64,000 bases of DNA from Brevibacterium sp. CBA3109. Its GTDB lineage: Bacteria > Actinomycetota > Actinomycetes > Actinomycetales > Brevibacteriaceae. The DNA is taken from assembly GCF_040256645.1 (NCBI RefSeq), contig NZ_CP158281.1, forward strand, positions 3,038,001-3,102,000, written 5' to 3'. Below are positions 1 through 7,666 of the stretch, piece after piece (positions within the stretch are counted from its first letter, which is position 1; each line of letters starts with the position of its first letter). The notes below the pieces were generated by a model. That model searched no databases. It was not told the DNA's origin and saw only the letters and a list, made by a program, of their open reading frames with translations. The position numbers and the translations under genes were made by a program.

Positions 1-1139
1 CCGAGGGTGCGACCGTCTGGGTCCATGACTATCAGCTCCAGCTGGTCCCGCAGCTGGTGCGTCGGATGCGTCCCGACTTGGCGATCGGGTTCTTCAACCA
101 CATCCCCTTCCCACCGTTCGAACTCTTCGGCCAGCTGCCCTGGCGCGACGAGATCCTCCGCGGCCTCCTCGGCGCTGATCTCATCGGATTCCAGCGTCCG
201 GCCGATGCTGCGAACTTCCGACGTGCGGTTCGCGGACGTCTCAATTTCACGACGAAGGGTTCAACGGTCAACGTCCCTGCCGGCGAGTTCCTGCCGGGCC
301 ACCTTGTGCGCGCCGAGGCGTTCCCCATCTCCATCGACACCCCATACCTTGAGGAGCTGGCACGTGATCCGAAGATCATCGAGCGCGCCCGGCAGATCCG
401 CGAGGAGGTCGGCAATCCGAAGGTCGTGATGCTCGGGGTGGACCGGATGGATTACACGAAGGGCATCCGGCACCGGCTCAAGGCATTCGGGGAGCTGCTG
501 GCCGAGGGGAAGCTCGACATCGAAGACGTCGTCCTGATCCAGATCGCGACCCCGTCGCGAGAACGGCTTGAGCAGTACAAGATCATCCGCCACGATGTGG
601 AGCTCGCCGTCGGTCGGATCAACGGAGAGCAGGCCGAGGTCGGGTCCATCGCGGTGCACTACCTCCACCATTCCTATCCACGAGACGAGATGACGGCATT
701 CTTCCTCGCCGCCGACGTCATGCTGGTGACCGCCCTGCGCGACGGAATGAACCTCGTCGCAAAGGAGTACGTGGCGTGTCGACGACGCGACGACGGCGCC
801 CTCGTGCTCTCCGAATTCACCGGTGCCGCCGATCAGCTCAAGGGTGCTGTGATGGTCAACCCGCACGACATCGGCAACCTCAAGGCCGGCATCCTCGACG
901 CCGTGCAGATGGATCAGAAGACGCGGTCACGCCGGATGAAGCAGATGCGCAAGAAGATCGCCACGGACACCGTGAGCATCTGGTCGAAGAGATTCCTCGC
1001 CGAGCTCGAAGCCATCCACACCAATCCGGAGGCGATCATCCCCGATCGTCCCGCCGACCTCCCGGACCGGTCGACGACGGCGTCCGACCGCATCACCTCC
1101 ACCGTCGACACACTTGCACCCAGTGAGGACTATCAGTGA
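1..1139 (+). CDS. otsA: Trehalose-6-phosphate synthase (5'-truncated by window edge)
   Basis: Glycosyltransferase family 20 enzyme that joins UDP- or GDP-glucose to glucose-6-phosphate to make trehalose-6-phosphate in the cytoplasm. The reading frame is open from base 3, so the true start lies upstream; 378 residues are visible of a family length near 480-500. Family signatures seen: [12 protein letters not shown] at the very beginning, [10 protein letters not shown] (about residue 145), the SRERLEQY helix, [12 protein letters not shown] (about residue 248) and the donor-binding LSEFTGAA segment. The stop overlaps the otsB start by four bases (GTGA), so the two genes are translationally coupled and form the OtsAB pathway. 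The roughly 50-residue tail after the catalytic fold is Pro/Asp/Thr-rich and variable. Identification is secure. Confidence 0.95.
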   Translation, partial: EGATVWVHDYQLQLVPQLVRRMRPDLAIGFFNHIPFPPFELFGQLPWRDEILRGLLGADLIGFQRPADAANFRRAVRGRLNFTTKGSTVNVPAGEFLPGHLVRAEAFPISIDTPYLEELARDPKIIERARQIREEVGNPKVVMLGVDRMDYTKGIRHRLKAFGELLAEGKLDIEDVVLIQIATPSRERLEQYKIIRHDVELAVGRINGEQAEVGSIAVHYLHHSYPRDEMTAFFLAADVMLVTALRDGMNLVAKEYVACRRRDDGALVLSEFTGAADQLKGAVMVNPHDIGNLKAGILDAVQMDQKTRSRRMKQMRKKIATDTVSIWSKRFLAELEAIHTNPEAIIPDRPADLPDRSTTASDRITSTVDTLAPSEDYQ

Positions 1140-2074
1140 CATCGGATCCGGCTGCCAGTCCACCTTCCCAGACCTGCCCCGGACCGACACCGACACCGCT
1201 GTCGGATCCTGCCTTCTCGGTGCCCGCCGAGGTTGACCTCAGGCAGGTCACGGACGCGGACTCGGTCCTCATCGCCCTCGACTTCGACGGTGTGCTCTCA
1301 CCCCTGCAGGACAACCCCGAACTGTCCCGGATGCTCCCTAAGTCCGAACGCGCGATCGCTGATCTCAGCATCCTGCCCGACACCCGGGTGGCTCTGGTCT
1401 CCGGCCGGGACATCGCAACCCTGCGCCATCTGGCCGATCCACCCGAGGGGGTGTGGCTGGTGGGTTCACACGGCGCCGAGGTGGACCTGGGTGCGTCATC
1501 GCCGGCATCGTCTCCGTCACCCGCAGTGACGATGACTCAGCCTGAGGTCAGTACCGAGGAACAGCAGATGCTCACTGCGATCGACGCCCACATCGACTCC
1601 TTCGAACATGACTTGTCGTCGGGATCAGGCCTGGGCTCGCAGTCTGGCTCGGGTTCGGTCACTGAGGTCAGGGTCGAGCGGAAGCCATTCTCACGCACGG
1701 TGCACACGCGCGGCCTCGACGCGGAATTCGCATCCGCCTTGCACGCTCATGTCATCGCCGTGCAGGCCGAGCATCCCGGGATCCGCGTCATCGAGGGCCA
1801 CGACATCACCGAACTCGCAGTCAAGACGACAACGAAGGGCGATGGCCTGCGGGCTCTCATCGCAGCAGGGACCCCTTCAGCCGTCCTCTACCTCGGCGAC
1901 GATGTCACCGACGAGGATGCCTTCGCCGAACTCGAAGACCTGACCATGGGTCTGGGCATCAAGGTCGGGCCGGCCCCGACTCGCGCACCGTGGCGGATCA
2001 CGGACCCCAGTGCGGTCGCAGAACTCCTCACACGCATCACGCACGAACGCCGCACACAGCCGCCACAGTCCTGA
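1136..2074 (+). CDS. otsB: Trehalose-6-phosphate phosphatase
   Basis: HAD-superfamily phosphatase that releases trehalose from trehalose-6-phosphate, the second OtsAB step. The GTG start at 1136 overlaps the otsA stop (GTGA). HAD motif I is DFDGVLSP with nucleophile and acid/base Asp at about residues 49 and 51; ALVSGRD follows near residue 88; the Lys motif TTKGDGL precedes motif IV, YLGDDVTDEDAF, near residue 254. At 312 residues it is longer than most OtsB proteins because of a Pro/Thr-rich N-terminal tail of about 40 residues and two Ser/Pro/Gly-rich inserts (near residues 120-140 and 160-178) in the cap region. These inserts match a window-wide pattern of low-complexity loops. The gene converges on a LacI regulator 22 bp downstream. 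Confidence 0.93.
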   Translation: MTSDPAASPPSQTCPGPTPTPLSDPAFSVPAEVDLRQVTDADSVLIALDFDGVLSPLQDNPELSRMLPKSERAIADLSILPDTRVALVSGRDIATLRHLADPPEGVWLVGSHGAEVDLGASSPASSPSPAVTMTQPEVSTEEQQMLTAIDAHIDSFEHDLSSGSGLGSQSGSGSVTEVRVERKPFSRTVHTRGLDAEFASALHAHVIAVQAEHPGIRVIEGHDITELAVKTTTKGDGLRALIAAGTPSAVLYLGDDVTDEDAFAELEDLTMGLGIKVGPAPTRAPWRITDPSAVAELLTRITHERRTQPPQS

Positions 2075-2092
2075 GGCGCCTAGGCGACGCCT
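2074..2092. terminator. Possible short terminator between otsB and LacI gene
   Basis: A 5-bp stem, AGGCG (2074-2078) with CGCCT (2088-2092), encloses a GC-rich loop and is followed by TTT. It lies in the 22-bp gap between convergent genes. The stem is short, so this is a weak call. Confidence 0.3.
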
Positions 2093-2095
2093 TTG

Positions 2096-3169
2096 TCAGC
2101 GTCGCTGGGGCGGCACTGCGCTGGCCCGCAGGACGAGGTCCGGAGTCACCGAATAGTCGATGGCCACGGCCTCGACAGGATTCGCCATCATCGCCCTCAC
2201 CTCGCCCAGCGCGGAGACGGCGATCGCCTCCCAGTCATAGCTGACCTGCGACAGGGGCGGAGCGATGACATCGGCATCGGGCATATCACCGACCGTGAGC
2301 AGGGAGAGGTCACGCGGCACGTCGAGGCGAGCCCGGGCTGCGGCTTCGAGAATGCCGAACGACAGCGCGGGCGCACAGGCGATGACGGCTGAACACTGCA
2401 GGTGGAGCAGCTCCTCGGCCGCGGCGACTCCGGCCATGGTGCCTCCCGCGGCTTCGACAACGGGCGCCTGGTCACGGGTGGCGGGAATGTGGAGGATCTG
2501 GGCCATGGACTTGCGGAACCCGGCAATGCGCCCGGCAGCGGCGGAATCGCGGAGCACGGCAAGCCCGATCCGACGATGCCCCAGGTGCACGAGGTGCTGC
2601 ACCGCGGTTGCGATGCCGTCCGTGGCGTCGAGGACGATGCGGGAGACCCCGTCCTCGTGTCGGGCGTTGGAGACCCTGATCTGCGGCAGGTGGCGCTCGG
2701 CCAGCTTCGCGGCAAGCTCACCGGCCGCTCCCCCGCCGAGGACGATCGCGCCCTGCACATGAGGTTCACTGCCGGCCGGGCCGAGGAGTGACTGAGCCAG
2801 TGACTCCGCCTGGTTCGCCACGGCCTCCACATGTACGGCAGCGATCCCTTGGGCGAAGACTCTGCTGGTCAGAAGGTCGAACAGGCGCGCATAGGGGTCG
2901 ACGTTGCCCGCCGGTGCGGCGGGCCGGACCAGGGCGATCATCGGCCCGGTGGGTGTGTCCTGGCTGCCCGAGTCCACGCCGAAGATCGCCATGGCCTGCC
3001 TGACCTTGGCCAGTGAGCCCGGCGACACCGATTCGGGGTGGCGCAGAGCCCGCGAAGCCGTCGCCTTCGATACTCCTGCCGCACCTGCGATCTCGCCGAG
3101 CCCGACGTGCTTATGCTCACCGGATTCGGGCACACTCGGCATCGAACCCGGGCCCGAGTCCGGGTTCAC
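2096..3169 (-). CDS. LacI-family transcriptional regulator (second of pair)
   Basis: LacI/GalR-type repressor, 357 residues: an N-terminal helix-turn-helix (GLGEIAGAAGVSKATASRALRHP, about residues 23-48) followed by a periplasmic-binding-protein-like effector domain. The GTG start at 3167-3169 overlaps the stop of the upstream LacI gene (GTGA), so both regulators come from one message and are translationally coupled. A 20-residue Pro/Ser/Glu tail precedes the HTH; a start nearer the HTH is possible but no other start has a better ribosome site. The effector is probably a sugar or related metabolite by family. Position facing otsB suggests, but does not show, a link to trehalose or carbohydrate control. 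Paralogous to its upstream neighbour in fold, but with divergent sequence. Confidence 0.85.
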   Translation of the reverse strand: MNPDSGPGSMPSVPESGEHKHVGLGEIAGAAGVSKATASRALRHPESVSPGSLAKVRQAMAIFGVDSGSQDTPTGPMIALVRPAAPAGNVDPYARLFDLLTSRVFAQGIAAVHVEAVANQAESLAQSLLGPAGSEPHVQGAIVLGGGAAGELAAKLAERHLPQIRVSNARHEDGVSRIVLDATDGIATAVQHLVHLGHRRIGLAVLRDSAAAGRIAGFRKSMAQILHIPATRDQAPVVEAAGGTMAGVAAAEELLHLQCSAVIACAPALSFGILEAAARARLDVPRDLSLLTVGDMPDADVIAPPLSQVSYDWEAIAVSALGEVRAMMANPVEAVAIDYSVTPDLVLRASAVPPQRR

Positions 3170-4146
3170 TGTCTCGCCGCCGTCGTCGACGCTCGTGCCA
3201 GCAGCCGAGGCCGGAATACCGGCGGGACCGACTGGAGGTCCTCACCGGAGATCTTCAGCGTCGACAGGGTTGCTGTGACGAGTGCCTGCGAGAGCCCCTC
3301 GACGTCGATGCCGAGAACGGTGGCCGGTGGTCCGGTGAACTTCATCGTCGGTGAGTCTCCGAAACCCACAATCGACATGTCCCGCGGCACCTGCAGGTGC
3401 CGGTTGCGCAGACCGTGCAGAGCCCCGTGCAGCTGCAGAGCCGACTGCACGATCACCGCTGTGCAGGTCGCATCCTTGAGGTCGAGGACGGCGCGTGAAC
3501 CGCCGGAGAAGGACTTCGGGACTTGCGCGATCCAGTCGTCGAGCCTGATCCCGAAGTTGCGTGAGGGGTGTTCGGCGCGGAATCGCCTGATCAGCTGAAC
3601 CGCAAGCTCACCGCTGTCATTGCAGATCAGACCGATGCGTCGGTGTCCGATGGCCTGGAGATGTTCGAAGGCCGTCGTCATGCCCCCGCCGAGGTCGAGG
3701 CGGGCGGCGATGATGTCGCCGCTGGCATCATCGGTCTCCACTGCCGACTGTTCGTCGACGCGAATGCAGGGGATGTCGGTGTGCAGGCTCGTCAGCGTCG
3801 GAGTCACGAGCGCGACAGCGCCGGCATCGACGGCAACCTGAAGCGGAGCGACTTCGGTCTCGACAGGAGGCCTGGTGATGAGCAGACCATGGTCCTGCAG
3901 CTCGGTGGCCACGCGGGTGCAGACCTGAACCTGCCAGTATTCGGGATTTCCGGGCGCGCTGACAGCGACCAGCCGCCTCGGCGCCTCATGCAGGAGGGTG
4001 GAGCGAGAGTAGCCCAGCGAGTCCATCGCGTCGAGCACTCGGGCCCGGGTCTCTTCGGCCACCGCGCCCCGCCTGCCGAGGACGCGGGAGACCGTCGCCA
4101 GGGACACGCCTGCCCGGGCGGCGACATCGTCGAGCTTGACCTTCAT
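3166..4146 (-). CDS. LacI-family transcriptional regulator (first of pair)
   Basis: LacI/GalR-type repressor of 326 residues. The chosen ATG (4144-4146) puts the helix-turn-helix at the very N-terminus (VKLDDVAARAGVSLATVSRV, residues 3-22), as is normal for the family; a longer open frame upstream runs into a hexanucleotide repeat and is not credible. A TAGACT -10 box lies 7 nt upstream, consistent with a leaderless message. The effector domain carries the usual HRRIGLI segment, and the C-terminus reads QSVPPVFRPRLLARAST, typical of sugar-responsive members. It heads a two-gene unit of LacI regulators, which is unusual because the family normally acts as homodimers or tetramers from single genes. 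Confidence 0.87.
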   Translation of the reverse strand: MKVKLDDVAARAGVSLATVSRVLGRRGAVAEETRARVLDAMDSLGYSRSTLLHEAPRRLVAVSAPGNPEYWQVQVCTRVATELQDHGLLITRPPVETEVAPLQVAVDAGAVALVTPTLTSLHTDIPCIRVDEQSAVETDDASGDIIAARLDLGGGMTTAFEHLQAIGHRRIGLICNDSGELAVQLIRRFRAEHPSRNFGIRLDDWIAQVPKSFSGGSRAVLDLKDATCTAVIVQSALQLHGALHGLRNRHLQVPRDMSIVGFGDSPTMKFTGPPATVLGIDVEGLSQALVTATLSTLKISGEDLQSVPPVFRPRLLARASTTAARQ

Positions 4147-4153
4147 ACCGTGA

Positions 4154-4159
4154 AGTCTA
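4154..4159 (-). promoter_or_regulatory. Leaderless -10 box (TAGACT) of LacI gene
   Basis: TAGACT on the minus strand lies exactly 7 nt before the ATG at 4146, the spacing that defines actinobacterial leaderless transcripts. No ribosome site is present in between. Confidence 0.6.
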
Positions 4160-4228
4160 TCGGGGCCAGACTTCCCGACGACCACCTTGGCGATGGTCAA
4201 CGCCGTCCCTGTCCCGGTTGTCAACGGC

Positions 4229-4252
4229 GTCAGCGTCAGCGTCAGCGTCAGC
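4229..4252. repeat. Hexanucleotide tandem repeat (GTCAGC)x4
   Basis: Four perfect GTCAGC units followed by a degenerate ATCAGT unit. The repeat is intergenic, about 80 bp upstream of the LacI start and about 220 bp upstream of the ATPase start. Confidence 0.9.
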
Positions 4253-4472
4253 ATCAGTATTCGACGACCTGTGGCACAATCGCGAGATCCGCGGATTCTC
4301 ACCCAGCATCCACCCAGCTGCGCGGCTGCGCGCTGGCACAGTGCTGAGAATCACTCTACGCTTTGTCGAATCGACTGTCATCGAGCACATTCGACGGCTT
4401 AGGATGAACGTGACTGAGCATCCCTGCCAGGTCACCGATGACCAGCTGCTCAGGAATACTTTAGGAGGAAAC

Positions 4473-5180
4473 ATGTCAACAGTGTCGTTGAATGGCCTCA
4501 GTCATGCTTATGAGAACACCGTGTCTCCCTCGGTGCATCCCTTCAATCTCTTCATCGACGACGGCGAGTTCGTCGTCCTCTACGGCCCGTCCGGATCCGG
4601 CAAGTCGACCATCCTGCGGATGCTCCACGGCCTCGAGGCTCCCAAGACGGGCACGATACTCATTGACGGTGTCGATGTCACCCATGCCGCGGTCAATGAT
4701 CGCGATGTCACCCTTGCCCTGGAGAGCTACGCCCTCTACCCGCACATGAGCGTGCGCGACAATCTCGGCTTCGCGCTCCGTGTGGATGGTCTCCCTGCCG
4801 AGGAGATCCGTGAACGCGTGGAGTCCGTGACCTCGAAGATCGGGCTGCGCGACATCCTCGATGCCGTCCCCGGTGATCTCTCCGCCCTGCAGCGCCAGAC
4901 GATCGCCCTGGCCCGGGCCGTGGTTCGTCAGCCGAAGGTCCTGATCATGGACGAACCGGTCGTCAACCTCGTCCCCGAGCACCAGGCCGACACCCTGCGC
5001 CTGGTCAAGGATCTGCAGCAGGAATTCGGGCTGACCACCCTCTATGCCACAGCGGACCTCGAGGACGCGAAGGTCCTTGGCGATCGCATCGCATTCCTCG
5101 ACCATGGGCGTCTGATCGGGGTGGAGAAACCTGAAGTCGCCGAGGCGCTCGTCGCATCGGTCGCGGACGTGGACTCCTGA
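4473..5180 (+). CDS. MalK/UgpC-like ABC ATPase with degenerate catalytic motifs
   Basis: 235-residue ATP-binding cassette most like the sugar-importer MalK/UgpC subfamily, but without its C-terminal OB/TOBE regulatory domain. Walker A (GPSGSGKST, residues 38-46) and Walker B (VLIMDE, 156-161) look intact. Other catalytic elements are changed: the Q-loop Gln is Glu84 (LESYALYPHM), the signature is LSALQ (136-140) instead of LSGGQ, the D-loop Asp is Val167 (NLVPE), and the switch His is Ala194 (YATAD). ATP binding is plausible; normal coupled hydrolysis is doubtful. No permease or binding protein is nearby. It starts at ATG 4473 after AGGAGGA and is followed after 3 bp by the DUF4032 gene, so the two are very probably one unit. 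The role is unknown; a regulatory or structural partner of the DUF4032 protein is inference. Confidence 0.88.
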   Translation: MSTVSLNGLSHAYENTVSPSVHPFNLFIDDGEFVVLYGPSGSGKSTILRMLHGLEAPKTGTILIDGVDVTHAAVNDRDVTLALESYALYPHMSVRDNLGFALRVDGLPAEEIRERVESVTSKIGLRDILDAVPGDLSALQRQTIALARAVVRQPKVLIMDEPVVNLVPEHQADTLRLVKDLQQEFGLTTLYATADLEDAKVLGDRIAFLDHGRLIGVEKPEVAEALVASVADVDS

Positions 5181-5183
5181 TCG

Positions 5184-6452
5184 GTGGCCGCGACTTCAGC
5201 TCCGCAGATCCACGCGGTCCGCAGTTCCGACCATGCCGCGATAGCGCGACTCCCGTGGCACCTTCCCCTCGGTGACTGGCCCCAGGACTTCCTCGGCGGG
5301 CTGCCCCGCGGAATCTCCCGACACGTCGTGCGCTTCGTCGAGATCGGCGAGGAGGTCCTTGCCATCAAGGAGACCGACGACCGACGGGCCCTGCGCGAAT
5401 TCGACATCCTCGGTGTGCTCGGGAACCTGGCTGTCCCCACGGTCGAACCCCGCGCCTATGTGACCAACCGGTCCACCGCCTCGGCGACGGACCTGCCTGG
5501 AGCACTGCTGACAGCCTACTTGGACTTCTCGCTGCCCTACCGTGCGCTGTTCTCACGAGCCCTGGCCGAGGACACGACCGGTCGCCTCGTTGATGCCCTG
5601 GCGGTCCTGCTGGCCAGGCTTCACCTCGTCGGCTTCTACTGGGGCGATGTGTCCCTGTCGAACACCCTGTTCCGGCGTGACGCCGATGCCTATGCGGCCT
5701 ATGTCGTCGATGCGGAGACCGGTGAGCTTCACGACCAGCTCTCGGACGGTCAGCGGCAGATGGATCTGCGCATCGCGCGCACGAACATCGCCGGTGACTT
5801 CCTCGACCTGCAGGCCGCGGGCCTCATCGATTCTGCGGTCGACCCGCTGGCGGCCGGTGAGCGACTGTTCGAGGCCTACAACGGACTGTGGACCGAGCTG
5901 ACTCGGGTCGAGGAGTTCTCTGTCAACGAACGGTGGCGCATCGACGAGCGCATCCGCCGCCTCAACGACTTGGGATTCGACCTGGGCGAACTCACCGTGA
6001 CCACCGACCTCGACGGCGTCAGCCTGCTGGTCGAACCGAAGGTCGTCGAACCCAACCACCATTCCCGCAGACTTCTGCGCCTGACGGGCATCGGTGCCAA
6101 CGAGAACCAGGCGCGGACCATGCTCAACGACCTCGACTCCCACCGCAGTGCTCCCGGCTTCACCGGCGGAGCGCACGGCTCGGGTGGGCTGCCGGTCGAA
6201 CTCGACGAGGGCGAGGCCGCCCGGCTGTGGCTCGACGAGGTCTACAAGCCCCTGATCTCCGCCATCCCGGAGAACCTCACGCACAAGCTCGAACCAGGCC
6301 AGATCTTCTACGAATTCGTCGAGCACCGGCGCGTGATGTCCTTTGCCAGGCAACGCGACATCCCCACGATGGAGGCCATCGCCTACTTCATCGTCGACTA
6401 CCTCGCGAACCTCCCCGACGAGGCACTGTACGTCAACAGCCAGAAGTTCTGA
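5184..6452 (+). CDS. DUF4032 protein with kinase-like N-terminal domain
   Basis: 422-residue actinobacterial DUF4032 protein. The N-terminal half resembles a lipopolysaccharide-kinase/protein-kinase-like fold: a candidate nucleotide Lys62 (LAIKET) and Glu72 (LREFD), a catalytic-loop-like GDVSLSNTLF with Asp155 and Asn160, and a metal-binding-like Asp176 in VVDAETGEL. The C-terminal half (from about residue 260) is the conserved DUF4032 region and ends EALYVNSQKF. The GTG start at 5184 lies 3 bp after the ABC ATPase stop and has no strong ribosome site of its own, which points to coupling. No substrate is known. It is soluble, with no membrane segment or signal peptide. The domain call is from recognition of family sequence; the kinase activity is inference. 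Confidence 0.85.
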   Translation: MAATSAPQIHAVRSSDHAAIARLPWHLPLGDWPQDFLGGLPRGISRHVVRFVEIGEEVLAIKETDDRRALREFDILGVLGNLAVPTVEPRAYVTNRSTASATDLPGALLTAYLDFSLPYRALFSRALAEDTTGRLVDALAVLLARLHLVGFYWGDVSLSNTLFRRDADAYAAYVVDAETGELHDQLSDGQRQMDLRIARTNIAGDFLDLQAAGLIDSAVDPLAAGERLFEAYNGLWTELTRVEEFSVNERWRIDERIRRLNDLGFDLGELTVTTDLDGVSLLVEPKVVEPNHHSRRLLRLTGIGANENQARTMLNDLDSHRSAPGFTGGAHGSGGLPVELDEGEAARLWLDEVYKPLISAIPENLTHKLEPGQIFYEFVEHRRVMSFARQRDIPTMEAIAYFIVDYLANLPDEALYVNSQKF

Positions 6453-6475
6453 GGACGACCCAGCCGGAACAGGCC

Positions 6476-6540
6476 TGGGCTGGGTTCGGCAGGGATCGCT
6501 TGGGCTGGGTTCGGCAGAGATCGGTTGGGCTGGGATTCCA
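6476..6540. repeat. 25-bp tandem repeat, about 2.6 copies
   Basis: Two near-identical 25-bp units (6476-6500 and 6501-6525) built from TGGGCTGGGTTCGGCAG, plus a 15-bp partial third copy. They fill the gap between the DUF4032 and SDR genes. Confidence 0.85.
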
Positions 6541-6641
6541 CCAGGTGGAACGTGGATCCTCGTGCCGCCTCGGCGGGCATATCTTTGAGAACAATGAGGC
6601 GATCTCCGCCTGAACCGCCAGCGCTATGAAAAGGACCTCCG

Positions 6642-7535
6642 ATGTCGCAAGTCCCGCAGAAGTCAACGTCGACGAAGCAGAATTCCATACCGACGAATGA
6701 GGACAACCCTTCAATTCCTTCCCTCTTCGACCTCAGCGGCCGCACCGCCGTCGTCGTCGGAGCAGGATCCGGACTGGGCCAGGCGAGCGCAATCGGCCTC
6801 GCCGATGCCGGTGCCCACGTCGTCGTCGCCGACCTCAACCTCGATGGCGCCGAGGAGACCGTGCGGATCATCACCGAACGCCAGGGCGCTTCCGGCAACA
6901 CAGGCAAGGGCGGGCACAGCGCCACCTCGGCGCCGGGTGCCGAGGCCGCCCACGTCGACATCACCGACACCGAATCGGTCAACGCCCTCGTCGCGGCCCA
7001 TCCTCACTCCCAGGTGCTCGTCATCACCCCGGGCGCAAACGTGCGCAAGCGACTGCTGTCGACAACCGACGAGGAATTCGACCGGGTCATCGACATCAAC
7101 CTCAAAGGCACCTATCGCCTGATGCGCGGATTCGGTGCCGAAATGGCCGAGCGGGGCCGCGGCTCCATCGTCACCTACTCATCGTTCCGGGCTCTGGCCA
7201 TCGAGCCTGGTCAGGGCCTCTACGCCGCAGCCAAGGCCGGTGTCGTGCAGCTGACGAAGACGCTGGCCAGTGAGCTGGGGCCACAGGGCGTGCGCGTCAA
7301 CGCGATCCTGCCCGGGCCCTTCGACACTCCGCTGACCCAGCAGATCAAGGCCGATGAGGAGTGGTGGACCGCCTATGCGGAGAAGACCGCTCTGGGTCGC
7401 TGGGGGCACCTCCACGAAATCGCCGGACCTGTGCTGTTCCTCGCATCCGACGCCTCGACGTATGTCACGGGACACTCGCAGCTCGTCGACGGAGGCTGGA
7501 TGGCCCAGGACGGTCGCTTCTCCCCACGGCTGTAA
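6642..7535 (+). CDS. Short-chain dehydrogenase/reductase
   Basis: 297-residue NAD(P)-dependent SDR. The dinucleotide-binding motif is VGAGSGLGQA (about residues 38-47), a variant of TGxxxGxG; the catalytic Ser lies in VTYSSFRAL and the Tyr/Lys pair in YAAAKAG. The C-terminal YVTGHSQLVDGGW segment is typical of classical SDRs of the gluconate-5-dehydrogenase or 3-oxoacyl-ACP-reductase type. The first 25 residues are a polar extension, and a Gly/Ser/Ala-rich insert lies near residues 85-105, where most SDRs are shorter. The substrate cannot be told from sequence. The ATG follows AAAGGA with reasonable spacing. It stands alone between two repeat-containing gaps. Confidence 0.87.
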   Translation: MSQVPQKSTSTKQNSIPTNEDNPSIPSLFDLSGRTAVVVGAGSGLGQASAIGLADAGAHVVVADLNLDGAEETVRIITERQGASGNTGKGGHSATSAPGAEAAHVDITDTESVNALVAAHPHSQVLVITPGANVRKRLLSTTDEEFDRVIDINLKGTYRLMRGFGAEMAERGRGSIVTYSSFRALAIEPGQGLYAAAKAGVVQLTKTLASELGPQGVRVNAILPGPFDTPLTQQIKADEEWWTAYAEKTALGRWGHLHEIAGPVLFLASDASTYVTGHSQLVDGGWMAQDGRFSPRL

Positions 7536-7580
7536 GGCTCCGGCCGAACGCAGGCGCAGCATGTAGGCGTGTGCGGCCGG

Positions 7581-7638
7581 CGCGTGCGGCCGTTGCAGGC
7601 GGTCGCGTGCGGCCGTTGCAGGCGGTCGCGTGCGGCCG
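7581..7638. repeat. 23-bp tandem repeat, about 2.5 copies
   Basis: Units at 7581-7603 and 7604-7626 are identical (CGCGTGCGGCCGTTGCAG core), followed by 12 bp of a third. It lies just upstream of the permease start at 7667. Confidence 0.9.
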
Positions 7639-7666
7639 CCATGGCTGCGCGTGGAAGAATATTCGC

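Larger units (their letters stand above)
4147..4472. other. 326-bp divergent intergenic region
   Basis: This gap separates the minus-strand LacI gene from the plus-strand ABC ATPase. It holds the LacI leaderless -10 box (4154-4159), a (GTCAGC) tandem repeat (4229-4252), and a plausible ATPase promoter with -10 TAGGAT at 4400-4405 about 68 bp before the ATG. The ATPase has a strong ribosome site, AGGAGGA, at 4463-4469. No small ORF or structured RNA was recognised. Confidence 0.55.
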
